In this document: piece after piece, positions 1-12,848 of the stretch
Layout of the letters: each line of letters starts with the position of its first letter
Position numbering within the stretch: the first letter of the stretch is position 1
Source of the DNA: Girardinichthys multiradiatus
Lineage: Eukaryota > Chordata > Actinopteri > Cyprinodontiformes > Goodeidae
Length of the DNA: 64,000 nt
Assembly (NCBI RefSeq): GCF_021462225.1
Contig: NC_061804.1
Coordinates: forward strand, 38,081,975 to 38,145,974
Reading direction: 5' to 3'
Notes under the pieces: model-generated
What the model saw: the letters and a program-made list of their open reading frames with translations, nothing else
Told to the model about the DNA's origin: nothing
Databases searched by the model: none
Translations under genes and position numbers: made by a program

Positions 1-130
1 TTTGATTTGACATTTAAGTGACAGGTGATTGAAAAAAAACACTGCTGTGATGCATATGTGGAGAATGGATAAAGACCCATAAAGGGTGGACCATTACCTG
101 TATTGATAAGCTTCTAGTAATTTCACTAAT

Positions 131-463
131 GGGGCTGCACAGCAAGAAGGTCCTGGGTTCAATTCCCGGCCGGGGGTCTTTCTGCATGGAGTTTGCATGT
201 TCTCTCCGTGCATGTGTGGGTTCTCACTGGGTACTCCGGCTTCCTCCCACAGTCCAAAGACATACCTGTTAGGTTAACTGGTCACTCTAAATTGCCCTTA
301 GGTGTATGAATGAGTGTGCATGGTTGTTTGTGTGTTGCCCTGCGATGGACTGGTGACTTGTCCAGGGGGTACCCTGCCTCTCGTCCATAGACTGTTGGAG
401 ATAGGCACCGTCTCCCCCGCAACCCACTATGGAATAAGCGGTAGAAAATGACTTACTGACTGA
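131..463 (+). repeat. SINE-like retroposon, tRNA-related head
   Basis: The head contains GGTTCAATTCC, close to a Pol III B box. The body has features shared by a very common fish retroposon: a stretch ending in TTGCATGTTCTC, then CCTCCCACAGTCCAAAGACA, then AAATTGCCCTTAGGTG, then GAGATAGGCACC. The tail reads AAGCGGTAGAAAATG. A second, internally deleted copy lies at 33850-34106, which supports its being a dispersed repeat and not a tRNA gene. Family assignment is from memory of fish repeats. Confidence 0.65.
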
Positions 464-2286
464 ATTTCATTAATATATTTCAGTTATTAAATCAGTATGG
501 AACAAGAACATAAACAAACAGACATAACTACTTTAAAGGAAATTCTGAAGGTAACTGAGGATGAATGTTGGCTGTCAAAACATATGTATCAATGTCTCTC
601 TGAAACCTAAATTCACAGCTTTGGTTCATAATTTGGAGTGTTGAATAAGTTTAAAGGAAAGTTTGTAAGAAAGGAAAAATTATAAACTCCAAATGAGCAA
701 CCTTTGCTCTGTCAACTCTGTCCACAATAACTGAAAAGGGTGTTAAGTTTGGTTTGAAACCAGACTGAACTGAAACCAGAGGGAATTGACATTTCTGCTG
801 TTATTGGGCTCTGAATGTCCAGGTTGGATTTCTCAGTTGGGCTTCAGAACCAAATTTTTCACAGTGTGAAAACATTGTCTCGCTGAACAAGCTGAATTGG
901 GTCTCTACCTCAGGTGCACAAGGGTAAAGCAAACACGACGCTGGCTGGAACTGTAAAGATTGGATGGTGGATATAACAAAATGTTATGGCAGATAAAAAC
1001 ATTGTGACTTAATCTTAACCAAGCTGCTCCAGGCTTGATTAATCCAACAGGGCCCTTGCTTGGGGCTAATTCTCAGAATCTCTTAATCTATCAGCCCATC
1101 ATTCTAGGCTTTTTTCTTCTCTGATTCAGCACCGAGAGCTCTGGTTGTAGAAATCACCCCATCGTGATGCCATCAGGTCCTGACCATGGAAGGGTTTAGA
1201 ACACTTATTTTTGGGGCACATTATAATACAAAGACTAAAAACTGTCTATTATTCTTTCAAACCTTATCTTTTAATGCTGACTAGAGGCAGATGTCTCTTT
1301 CAAGGTAACCAACATGCATTAAAAAAAACAATGTTTATTTTTTATTATCTGAAGCATGAAGGATTATTCCAGAACAATTAGATGTCATGATGAAGGTCTT
1401 CTGCCCCTTCTTGTTACACAGATTTCCCATTTTTACTAATAAATACATTTCAGTTTTAAATATACACATTGTGCATGTTAAAGGGAATAATCATCTACAT
1501 TTTAATAGCAGCTAGACCCAGAGGTGGTGCTGCAGCAACATGATAAAACTAAAGCGATCATATTTTTGTAATGTGTAAAAATAATTTGATCATCAGCCTG
1601 TCAAATCCCTGCTATTATGAATCATCCAGATCAGTTTCGGCTTCTTAAATAGTGTTTATTTCCAGTTTTGTTTATCTATCATTATTTCTTAACTTTAAGA
1701 ATCTTTAGATTTTTCCCTTAAGATAAATATTATTTTACCAGCAGCTACGGTTTCCCAGTCAGTGCAGCAAAATCAGTCTTTTGCATTTTAAATCAAGAGT
1801 AATCAGTGCTCCATGTTTTAGCCACTGAATCAAGATACACGCATCAGTATATGAACATTGTTTTGCTTTTTTTAAACAGCATGATTTATTCAAAAAGAAT
1901 TGGGTTGCATTTTCAGTCAAAGCATGAACAAATCCATTTTTGCAAGAAGGTGATTTTTATGCAGTTTTATTCATATCAAAAGATAGGCAAGCATCTTCAG
2001 TCTGTGCAGTACTTCGATGACAACATGCTGGATGGAATTTGAAACAAAAATCCCAAACACACAATTATCAAAATGCCTTGTTTTTTCATTTTACATTGTA
2101 CTGAACACAGAGAGGTTTGAGACCCATGATGTACTTGTCAGGGCAGAAATATCACAGAAGGACACAGACGTTTACTGACGCCTTCCATTTATTTATGCTG
2201 TACTTAAGCCAGCTCTGACTCATCGGGTCACACGCTGTCATGAATCAGAGAGAAAAGGCCAGAGTGAAGAGTACATACTCCTAGCA
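464..2286. other. Intergenic stretch, nothing recognised
   Basis: AT-rich sequence without a convincing reading frame, RNA gene or terminal repeat. Short open frames here have no recognisable motifs. Confidence 0.5.
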
Positions 2287-2288
2287 TG

Positions 2289-2365
<77 letters not shown>
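2287..2365. repeat. (TG)n microsatellite
   Basis: Almost pure TG dinucleotides for about 79 bp with one early C interruption. The open frame over the opposite strand, read as His-Thr repeats, is an artefact of this tract. Confidence 0.95.
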
Positions 2366-2367
<2 letters not shown>

Positions 2368-2515
2368 GTGTACGTGCAATGGTTGGAGCAAAAGAAAATG
2401 CTGAATGTGTCTTTAAACTACATATCCACAGCAAGTGAATCTGTAGTTGAAGTAGCAGCTTTTTATGTCTAATCAAGGTGGAGACAGAGATTTTATGCTT
2501 TATCTTTTCACCTGT

Positions 2516-2690
2516 CACAGAGAGGATTCAGTAAATATATCACAGAGAGGATTCAGTAAATATATCACAGAGAGGATTCAGTAAATATATCACAGAGAGG
2601 ATTCAGTAAATATATCACAGAGAGGATTCAGTAACTATATCACAGAGAGGATTCAGTAAATATATCACAGAGAGGATTCAGTAACTTTAT
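2516..2690 (+). repeat. Minisatellite, 7 x 25 bp
   Basis: Seven head-to-tail copies of a 25 bp unit beginning CACAGAGAGGATTCAG and ending AAATATAT, starting at 2516, 2541, 2566, 2591, 2616, 2641 and 2666. Copies differ at one or two bases (AACTATAT in copy five, AACTTTAT in the last). There are no spacers, so it is not a CRISPR array. Confidence 0.95.
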
Positions 2691-3105
2691 CACATTCAGC
2701 TCCACCTCTTAGGAAGCTAAAGATGCAGCTTCGAAACTCTCAGGTAGAGATGCAACCAAAGTTTTATTGACAATGAAGCAACAGCAAGTCCCTCCTTTCC
2801 CAAGTATTATAAATGACATCATGACTGACTACCAACATTCATGAGCATATTAATTTCTAAAACAAACACAGCCAGAACATCTTCACAATAAGAGTATATT
2901 TGAAAAGATCATAATCACTTTCTTTTTTTGAGGATAGAATTAGTTCATTTGGCTTAAATGTGTGCATATCTTCAGACCAGGATTAGTGATATTGCTGTTG
3001 TGAACGTGCAGCCATGTTTGTGCCTGTTATCCTTTTGTAAACACAAGTAAAATGTCTGTACTTTAAATGACCCTGAAGAAAATGCCACAATACAATCACA
3101 CAATA
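2691..3105. other. Intergenic stretch, nothing recognised
   Basis: AT-rich sequence between the minisatellite and the old Tc1 relic. No gene or repeat structure was recognised. Confidence 0.45.
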
Positions 3106-3668
3106 CAACAGTGTGAAAAATTATATTCCCCAATTCAGATCTGTTCTGTTTTTGTTGTTTTTCTATACTATAGTTTCAGACACCAAACAATTGTTAATAA
3201 CAGACAAAATAACCTGAGTGGCTTTGAAAGATTTTATTCTTCAAAAGGAAAAAGCTATCCAAACACATCATGCCCAAAACTAAAGAAGTTCAAAAACAGA
3301 TGAGAACTAATTGACATCTATCAGTCATAAAAGGGTTACAAAGCCACTGGGACTCAATTGAATTACAAGCCCCTTTCACAAAATATTTCCATCATAAACC
3401 TTCGAAGACAAGTAGCCTCTTAGCTGCCTCATAAATCACAAGTGGATTTGTTGATATTCTGCACAGCTGTGAGCTTACAAAAATATAGCCTGCAGTTTGG
3501 GATAATAGGACGTGTCATGTAGGATTCACATCAGCACTAAGCATGAGATCTCCCCATACCCTTCTTTTCAAAACTTAGTGTAGCGATCCCGTTGTTGGTC
3601 TAGCTAATGTTTCAAACTTAAATTCTATATCTCCCCTTTTTACCCTTATTCTCTGAAATGAGTTCTTA

Positions 3669-4276
<608 letters not shown>

Positions 4277-5886
4277 CAGGTCCTTCTCAAAATATTAGCA
4301 TATTGTGATAAAGTTAATTATTTTCCATAATGTCATGATGAAAATTTAACATTCCTATATTTTAGATTCATTGCACACTAACTGAAATATTTCAGGTCTT
4401 TTATTGTCTTAATACGGATGATTTTGGCATACAGCTCATGAAAACCCACAATTCCTATCTCATAAAATTAGCATATCATTAAAAGGGTCTCTAAACGAGC
4501 TATGAACCTAATCATCTGAATCAACGAGTTAACTCTAAACACCTGCAAAAGATTCCTGAGGCCTTTAAAACTCCCAGCCTGGTTCATCACTCAAAACCCC
4601 AATCATGGGTAAGATTGCCGACCTGACTGCTGTCCAGAAGGCCACTATTGACACCCTCAAGCAAGAGGGTAAGACACAGAAAGACATTTCTGAACAAATA
4701 GGCTGTTCCCAGAGTGCTGTATCAAGGCACCTCAGTGGGAAGTCTGTGGGAAGGAAAAAGTGTGGCAGAAAACGCTGCACAACGAGAAGAGGTGACCGGA
4801 CCCTGAGGAAGATTGTGGAGAAGGGCCGATTCCAGACCTTGGGGGACCTGCGGAAGCAGTGGACTGAGTCTGGAGTAGAAACATCCAGAGCCACCGTGCA
4901 CAGGCGTGTACAGGAAATGGGCTACAGGTGCCGCATTCCCCAGGTCAAGCCACTTTTGAACCAGAAACAGCGGCAGAAGCACCTGACCTGGGCTACAGAG
5001 AAGCAGCACTGGACTGTTGCTCAGTGGTCCAAAGTACTTTTTCGGATGAAAGCAAATTCTGCATGTCATTGCAGAAATCAAGGTGCCAGAGTCTGGAGGA
5101 AGACTGGGGAGAAGGAAATGCCAAAATGCCAGAAGTCCAGTGTCAAGTACCCACAGTCAGTGATGGTCTGGGGTGCCGTGTCAGCTGCTGGTGTTGGTCC
5201 ACTGTGTTTTATCAAGGGCAGGGTCAATGCAGCTAGCTATCAGGAGATTTTGGAGCACTTCATGCTTCCATCTGCTGAAAAGCTTTATGGAGATGAAGAT
5301 TTCATTTTTCAGCACGACCTGGCACCTGCTCACAGTGCCAAAACCACTGGTAAATGGTTTACTGACCATGGTATCACTGTGCTCAATTGGCCTGCCAACT
5401 CTCCTGACCTGAACCCCATAGAGAATCTGTGGGATATTGTGAAGAGAACGTTGAGAGACTCAAGACCCAACACTCTGGATGAGCTAAAGGCCGCTATCGA
5501 AGCATCCTGGGCATCCATAAGACCTCAGCAGTGCCACAGGCTGATTGCCTCCATGCCACGCCACATTGAAGCAGTCATTTCTGCAAAAGGATTCCCGACC
5601 AAGTATTGAGTGCATAACTGTACATGATTATTTGAAGGTTGACGTTTTTTGTATTAAAAACACTTTTCTTTAATTGGTCGGATGAAATATGCTAATTTTG
5701 TGAGATAGGAATTTTGGGTTTTCATGAGCTGTATGCCAAAATTATCCGTATTAAGACAATAAAAGACCTGAAATATTTCAGTTAGTGTGCAATGAATCTA
5801 AAATATATGAATGTTAAATTTTCATCATGACATTATGGAAAATAATTAATTTTATCACAATATGCAAATATTTTGAGAAGGACCTG
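4277..5886 (+). mobile_element. Tc1-like element, copy A (1610 bp, DD34E family)
   Basis: A complete Tc1/mariner element flanked by TA target duplications at 4275-4276 and 5887-5888. The ends are CAGGTCCTTCTCAAAATATT and its complement. Long inverted repeats of about 200 bp (4277-4477 and 5686-5886) each carry an outer and an inner copy of a TTAGCATAT-containing motif, the IR/DR arrangement known from Sleeping Beauty-type transposons. It is closely similar to copies at 39553-41160 and 56760-58369 and is inserted in an older Tc1 relic. Confidence 0.95.
4605..5609 (+). CDS. Tc1 transposase, open frame but first catalytic Asp lost
   Basis: 334 codons, full length for the family, starting at ATG 4605 (MGKIADLTAVQK). 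Residues 1-110 form the paired-like DNA-binding region with a basic GRKRCTTRRGDR linker. The DDE/RNase H-like nuclease follows. Asp238 (FQHD) and Glu273 (PIENLWD) are present with 34 residues between. Residues 147-157 read RMKANSACHCR, where the intact copy at 57037-58041 has SDESKF and following residues. The cause is a one-base loss in a T run at 5038-5042 (five T, not six) and a one-base gain near 5071 that restores the frame. The metal-binding Asp148 is therefore gone, and the protein is predicted to be catalytically dead although its DNA-binding half is intact. Confidence 0.9.
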   Translation: MGKIADLTAVQKATIDTLKQEGKTQKDISEQIGCSQSAVSRHLSGKSVGRKKCGRKRCTTRRGDRTLRKIVEKGRFQTLGDLRKQWTESGVETSRATVHRRVQEMGYRCRIPQVKPLLNQKQRQKHLTWATEKQHWTVAQWSKVLFRMKANSACHCRNQGARVWRKTGEKEMPKCQKSSVKYPQSVMVWGAVSAAGVGPLCFIKGRVNAASYQEILEHFMLPSAEKLYGDEDFIFQHDLAPAHSAKTTGKWFTDHGITVLNWPANSPDLNPIENLWDIVKRTLRDSRPNTLDELKAAIEASWASIRPQQCHRLIASMPRHIEAVISAKGFPTKY

Positions 5887-7174
5887 TATGTGCAACTGTA
5901 ATCACAGGAACATGAAGCCTGTTAGAGATGGTTTTATAACCTTAACCTGTAAAAATAATTTTCTTTCTAATCTCCTGAGACAACTCTTTCCTTCGCTTCC
6001 TCTGGTCCATGTTGAGTGTGGTACACACCATGTCACCAAACAGCACAGTGACTACCTGTAGCCCGATATATAGGCCCACTGACAGATTACAAGAATGTAT
6101 ACACTTGTGATGCTAATTAATGGACACACCTTAATTTAACATGACCCTTTGGTCACATTATTTTCAGGGGTACCAACATTTTTGTCCAGGCTTGTTTCAT
6201 GAGTTTATTTTTTGAAATGATTCTTTTCAAGCATGTTTGTAAAGTAATGTCTGACTTTCATTTGTTCATTTTCATAGAATTTTTATTTATTATTACCTTT
6301 GTCAGATTCAAGTTATTTCTGTGACCATTGTGGGTTTTTCTTTCATTAACCGAGGGGTACCAACAATTCTGTCCACGTGTGTAGTTTTGTTTATTCTTTT
6401 TAAACCTGTGGCTGCTGGTTGCACAAGCTTTACGTCATCACTACATCACTTCATTAAGCCGCAAAACTGACTTGATTCTCTTATGACATCCGATGACAGA
6501 CTTCTACCAGCTAGCTGAATCAGTCTTGTCACAAAACAATCACAAATCCCACCTCACTGCTTAAGTTGAGGTCAGAGTTCATAACTCAACAATAAGAGAC
6601 TGAAAAAAAGCTGTGTCAATGAGAGAGTTTCAAACCGAAAACACTTGTTGACCAAAAAATCCTCAAATGCCCTCATTACTTTTGGCAAAAAAAAAAACAT
6701 CTTCAGGATTCCTGAGACCTTTCCAAAACTATTCTGTGGATTAGACAAAACACACAGCATATCTCAAACAGAACTTAAAATACACAATCAAGCATGGTGG
6801 TTGTTGAGTGATGGTCTGGGTCTCTCTGCCTAGGACCTAAATGACTTGATGTAACTAATGGAGCAATAAATTATGATCTCTGGCCCAAAATATTAAAGGA
6901 GATTTTCCAGCTCTTAATATTTTCTTCCACAATGATGGAAAACACTGATTTATGGCAGTTGTTGCTCAACTAGTTATTAGGATTAGGGGGCAATTCGATT
7001 TCACAAAGGAGCAGGTTGGTTTGGATAGCTTTCCCTTCCTAAATGAAATCATTACTTGTAAACTGCTTTTGTGTTTCCTCTGAAATGATTGTTAATTGAA
7101 AATAATTAGATGTGACAAAAACAAAACCAAAATCAGAAATAAATCTGGTATGGGGCAAATAATTTTTTTCATTG

Positions 7175-7737
7175 TACTAACAGCATTACCCCTCACAGAA
7201 AGACACAGAGTAAATGTAACGCAGACACAATCATCCATAATGCATTATACTGGGCAAGTGTTCATGTTGCAATGTGAGCTTGCTGTGTTGAGAGCATTTT
7301 TGGCATATTACCCTGTGAATAATGGCTCCGAACACGTGCAGCATACATACTGAATCAGCTTAGCTAGAACCTGGCCTATTGAGCAGGTAATACAATGGGA
7401 ACTATATGAATCATTATTATAATGTTTATATTCTGAGCAAAGTTGATTATATGTACAAATTAATCACTAAGCAGAAGTAGACATTGTACCTGTCAATAAT
7501 ATCTATTGACAGAAGAATGTTTACTTTGGAGGCTGCACTTGGTAAACTTATTGAGCAGTGACTGAAGTGTTTAAATATAACCTTCTCATGAATATTGACG
7601 AGCATCTTATGAAATATAGAAGAGCGTACTGAGCTGGATTCTGGGTTGTGACTTTTGTTTGGTTTTCTGCAGATGCATGAATAGATGGGATACTGCTAAA
7701 CTGTTTCTTGCTTTATTTAAACAATTTCAGTGCAGTG

Positions 7738-7773
<36 letters not shown>

Positions 7774-8101
7774 TTTTTAATTCATTTCCTGATGGTTATT
7801 GGGACAAAACATTTTTGCAGTGACAATCAAGTCTGTCATTCAAACTAAAGTCCAGGAGAAGTAAAAAAAAAAAAAAACAACTCAAAAGATACCGGACATG
7901 CCCCCATTGCCGCAGCGAAAACAATCAAGCCTGATTACAAAAGTTTCAAGAATAATCTTGTTGGACCAGAAAAAGAACATCTAAATGTATTAAACTTTAT
8001 CCACTGCCAAGAGGGATCAACCAGTTAGGATGGTTAACTTCCTCTATGTCTAGTGTATGCTTAGGATTTCTGGTAAATTTCACATCGATTTGTCATTTTT
8101 A
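7175..8101. other. Intergenic stretch with (TA)n at 7741-7768
   Basis: AT-rich. A TA dinucleotide run of about 28 bp is at 7741-7768 and an A run lies near 7863-7877. No gene was recognised. Confidence 0.5.
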
Positions 8102-8823
8102 TAGTGTCTTGCAAAAGTATTTATATCCCATTGAGATTTTTCCTATTTTGTCATTTTACAATGTATTTAACTAAGATTCTTAGTGATTGATCAATGCAAA
8201 GTAACACATAATTATGAATAAGAAGAAAAGGGCAAACACAATTTTCTAATTCTTCACAGTAAATATTTGAAAAATGTGATGGGCATTCGTATTTGGACTA
8301 CTTTATTCTGATATTCTCTAAACATCCAGTACAATCAAAAGCCTTCAAAGGTCAACTAATTAGTAAATTGAGTTGACCTGTGTTTAATATAATTTTGGTA
8401 CAAATGCAAAGGTTATGTGAAGGTCTAGAGAACATCACTCAACAAACAGCATCATGAAGACCAGGAGACCCGGCAGAAAGGTTAGGTTACAGTCTTGCCT
8501 TGTTACATTTGGAGGAAAAAGTTGTATTTTGTAAGATGGGCAATATTGTAAGACTGAGAACATCATCATAGCTGTAAAGGACAGTGTTGGCAGCATCATG
8601 TTGTGTGTAGGTGTTTTGTTGCAGGTTAAAACATTTGAGTCCAGACATACAGTGAGTAAAGCACTTCCAACAAACACAAAGGAAATGTACGTAAACATCT
8701 GAATTTGATGAAAAAAAATTCAGTTCTCAAATGTTTTTTTCTCTTCGGTCTAATGGCATTTAACAAATTGAAATAATTTAGGTCATCCTTACTTACAGTG
8801 TAAGTAAACATTTGGTTTCAACT
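8102..8823 (+). mobile_element. Tc1-like relic
   Basis: The left end resembles the fish Tc1 family starting CAGTGCCTTGCAAAAGTATT (here AGTGTCTTGCAAAAGTATTT). Inside are AGCATCATGAAGACCAGGAG and GTTGGCAGCATCATGTTGTG, which match the start and the HGGGS region of that transposase. The right end, AAGTAAACATTTGGTTTCAA, looks like a different Tc1 terminus, so the stretch may be two fused relics. No frame survives. Confidence 0.5.
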
Positions 8824-10324
8824 GTTTGTGATAGTGTGGATGGGGCAATCAGATACCATAAACAGAAGTGGAATCAGCTGGAAAGTAAACAGTCTCCTTT
8901 AAATGGTTCATTAGGAAAGGGAATCACATGGCCTTCACATCACATGGACTTTGAAATGTTTACCATTCTATCCCACAACCAGCCTTCACTTAACAATTAA
9001 GGGTTGATTAACTTGGAAACATGACTGGTCCTGCTGAAAGAAAGTTCCACTGCAAGAGCAGTCCTGCAGGCAAGTTGGTGCCACTGACCATGTCCTTGAA
9101 TTGAACTTTCAGCATCTCAGAGGCTCTGTGTCTGTCTTCTGTTGCTCCCCTCCCTCTATATCTCTCTCCCTCTCTCACTCTCTCTCTCTCTCTCTATCTA
9201 TCTTGATCTAATTCTCTTCCTCTGTCTCTGATCTTACAGTGGCAGTCCATATGGACGGTGGGAAAACTGCAGTGTCTGCAAACCTGTATAGACATCCTGT
9301 GGATTGTGTATGTACATTTTTATGGCAGACTTGTTTTTTCAACAATAATCAGAATTCCGCACTGCTTTGCCACAACAGGCTCCATGTTGGACTTTCATGT
9401 GTTGCTTTAAAGGTTTTTTTTTATTACTTTTTCTTATTTATTTCCCCAACCAGAAGCCCAGATTGCTTTGATGTGGCACATCCCTCAGTGTCCCTCTGAA
9501 GAAAATGACAAAGCACCATGTCACAGAGGAATGCTAAACATGTTGTGGCCAGTCGCCCAGGTCAGCATGCTGACAGCAGGCTAGTTTTGTAGTTTTGTTG
9601 ACTGCTGCTTCTAATGTGACAATGATCTCATTCTCCCTCTGTCTACGCTCAAGGGGTTGTGTGCTCAGCCTTTTTCCAAGTGGCTGGCAGTAAGGAGGGA
9701 GAGATGGGGGTGCACATTTCATTAGCTTTCAACTCATGTTGAATTTATTAGTCCCATGCTGGTTCTGCAGGGTGGAAGGCTGCTTAAGAAGGGGAAAATA
9801 TCTTCTATATAGACACCTTTTTCTCCATCTGTTTACAACATGTGTGAAAAATGACCGGCAGAAGGACAAAGCAGGAAGGAGGGATAGAGGAATGATAGGA
9901 GAGTGAAAAAGGAGAGCAAAGAAACCAAGAAGGCTGGAAAGAGATGGAGAATGACAACAACCACCTCATAACAGGGGCTTGTGAAAAGACTGCAGCCGTT
10001 AAAAGTGTGTCAGATCGTTTACCAGCGGGGATGAACGACTTCATCAGGCCTGCAGAAAGGTACTTGTCTAGTCAGCACTGCAACAAAGGCACAGCTATGG
10101 CTTTATTTGTGAGCCTGGAATGTTCCTACATGCACAGGGCCAGCACTATCCCTCAGCTCTATCATGGGAGGGAACATGGATCTGACCTGAGCCCTACCTC
10201 ACTACAGATAGAGAAGCAAATTATTGTTGCAGTTGACCTGACAGGCTCCCAACAATATTTAACAAAGAGCAGTTCTCTGCTCAGCTGCCTCTAAATAACA
10301 GTGACTGATATAGCTGCTCTTAAC
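8824..10324. other. Intergenic stretch with a CT-rich tract
   Basis: A polypyrimidine CT tract is at about 9140-9200. It is followed at 9238 by CAG, which mimics a splice acceptor, but the open frame after it has no recognisable domain. Nothing else is supported. Confidence 0.5.
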
Positions 10325-10790
10325 ACATTGCTGAACTATTCCAAATGCAGCAACCAGACTTTTAACCAAATCTAGAAACACTCTCATATTACCACACTCT
10401 TATACTCTCTACACTGGCTCCCAGTGGATTTTAGAATCCAGTTTAAAGTTCTGGTTCTCACCTACAGGGCTCTGAATGGCTAGGCTCCTGATTATTTGTG
10501 TCAGTTTGTAACAAAACATTCTGCTCTTCCTAGCCTCTGCTCCTAAGCCTAGAATATCCTGGCTGTTCCTCGTAGAAGCTTATAGGGCCCTTCAGTCTGT
10601 GGCTCCTTAACTGTGGAACAGCTTGCCCCTGCGACTTCGGGTTTTCAGACTCTGTGAACATTTTCAAAAAACTATTGAAAACTCTTTTGTTCCACCAGGA
10701 TTTTATGCCGTGCTTTTATTGTGCTTTGTGTCTGTGATAGGCCTTTTATACATGAACTTTACTTACCTACTTACTTAAGCTGTAGCATAC
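10325..10790 (+). mobile_element. LINE 3' end relic (L2/Rex-like reverse transcriptase tail)
   Basis: Broken frames resemble the C-terminal tail of fish LINE reverse transcriptases: a segment like 'thr-Gly-Ser-Gln-Trp-Ile-Leu' where families have LHWLPV, then a 'FKVL..TYRALNG'-like stretch (CTCACCTACAGGGCTCTGAA), then a VAP-LWN-LPLRLR-like stretch around 10600-10640. Several stops and frameshifts break it. No 5' part is present, which is usual for 5'-truncated LINE copies. The clade is uncertain. Confidence 0.6.
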
Positions 10791-12848
10791 TGACATGAGT
10801 CAGTGGCACATGAAACAAAAAAGTATCCAGAGTATTTTTCCCTAGTTAGAGCGGGTAAGTGTTCCAATCAGCCTTAAGTTTATTATTCAAGAGATCACTG
10901 TGTCACTCAGTGATCTACAATCCAGCTCAGTTGATGGCTTGTGACTGTCTTTTGCACACAGGTACCAAGACAAACAATTAATTTTGAATCATGGTGTTCA
11001 TCAAGGGAGTGTTATTATTCTCACAACTGCATGTTTATGCTGTTTGCATATTCAACAGAACATACGTATAACCAAAAGGAAAACTCAGTTTCATGCAGTT
11101 AGCAGAACCACAGTTCCAAGGTATTGACACAAACACTTAAAACAGATATTAGAGGAGAGTCTAATGGCTTTCATTTAAAATAAAAAGGCACAAATTATTA
11201 TAATGCCACTGCAAAAATAATATATTGATTTTTACAGTTTTAAAAGTGTTGCTTTAAAACTGTTATTTTGGGAGTTTAACAGCTAATATTTGCTGATTAG
11301 ACAGCGTGGTAATGAGATAGGTTAGCTAGCATGCACTCTGCTACCTCTCTACCTCCTACAATGCAAATAGCACTTTCAATATGGCATTGTAATTGATAGA
11401 GTTCATTTAGTTTCCCCGCCATGGCTTTTCAAAGAGTCAAAGTTCTGTCCTGTAAACAAGAGCATCATGGGATACTGGTAGTGTGCTAATGCTAGTGTGT
11501 GTGTGTGTGCGTGTGTTTAGGTGTGTTTTAGCATTTGTTATAGTGTAAGGCTTATTTTTCCAAGATATACGATGTTGTGAGGACCCACTGCTTCTTATGG
11601 TGCCCAAAGCCTGGGCCCCAACACATGAACTTATTCATGAACCTTACTCTTAAGGTTCATGAGACAAACTGAACAAGGGTGGGACCAGGGGGGGACAAGT
11701 GCCACCTCATAAAACTGCATGCCCCCGAGGAACCCCCTACCAAATTTTAGATTACAGAATGAATACACCTATGTTGGTGAGTGGACACAGCTGCAAGCAT
11801 TTACACATGTGATTGCATTCTGTGAAGGTGGGTGCCTGTGTGATTGGTGGGGTGGTTGCCTCGGGGGCAGTTTGCACCTCTCGCTTAGGGATTCCAGCGC
11901 TATAAACACCTGATCACATATTTATCACATTTAATACATTTTTAATAGTCTGCATATTCCACATCTTCTTTTTTTGCTGAGTAACACTGTTACTGTTTAG
12001 GGTGACTATTACAAGGACTATAAGAGTAAAAAGTCTGATGTTTACTAAGCTTTGTTTAATGACATGTCTTTGTTATCCGTTTCTGTTGGTGTAAAAAAGT
12101 ATCAAAAGAAGTTTTAAATATCAATAGTTTTAACTTTTTGGGGTAAATAAAAATGTAATAATAATAATAATCTGAAGCTAATCTTGTTCAAGAGTTCATG
12201 TCTATTTAAAAAGAGTTGAGTAAGCAGGGACAATGAATGAAATAAAACCATTTACTTTAGTTTTTGTACACATAATACTTGAATCACAGTATGTCATAAC
12301 AAAATTGAAAAAGATTCACTATAATAGCAGGTTGAAACATAATTCTTGCCTCTAAAGGTCATAAATGACAGAAAAATCTATTGGCAAGATAGTTTTTTAA
12401 ATCTTGCTTTCCATTTACAAACAATATGTCATGATATTTGCGTGTTTGTTTTTCGTTTCTGTTAATTGCACCCACCGGTTTTCTAGTTCCTTTCACCTCA
12501 GTTGTATTTAATTTCCTGTTTTCTGTCCCTTTGTTGTTGGGTCATCTGTTGTAGTCCCTGCTCCCAGATTCCTGTGTTTCCTTCGTATCGGTGAACATCT
12601 TTTTACATTAAAATGTATACATCCACTATGCGCCTGCCAATGTCCTGTTGCCGCTTTGGTCCTTCAACACCACAAACCTTGACACAATAAGCGGTTTCGT
12701 ATAATATACCAGATATTATTCACATTCATTATCCTATATTATTAACTTTAAAAAGTTATTTACATGTGCCACCCCGTTCATATCGGTGTCCTGCTATGTC
12801 ACCCAATATAAGCATTTTAGCACCCCCAGCCCCATCCATGTCCATGTC
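10791..12848. other. Intergenic stretch, small inverted repeats
   Basis: Holds a 12 bp arm hairpin at 11635-11662 (TCATGAACCTTA, four-base loop, complement) and a short (GT)n at about 11492-11515. A pair of inverted segments around 11714-11731 and 11845-11872 (GCCCCCGAGG and CCTCGGGGGC) could be ends of a small MITE. The region about 12440-12700 resembles 13930-14240 and may be the tail of a common fish retroposon. No gene was recognised. Confidence 0.4.

Noticed and set aside
2228..2518. 96-codon minus-strand frame with a long His-Thr repeat
   Set aside because: It is only the translation of the (TG)n microsatellite; no start context or domain.
2516..2690. Regular 25 bp repeats as a possible CRISPR array
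   Set aside because: Units are directly adjacent without spacers and the genome is eukaryotic.
4722..5081. Long frames antisense to the Tc1 transposases, found identically in each copy
   Set aside because: They are shadows of the transposase gene and break or persist with it.
9239..9499. Possible exon after a pyrimidine tract and CAG at 9238
   Set aside because: The frame shows no domain, no partner exon is visible, and the pyrimidine tract is a plain CT microsatellite.
11714..11872. Small MITE with GCCCCCGAGG ends
   Set aside because: The inverted segments need a gap to align and no target duplication is visible; noted only within the regional entry.
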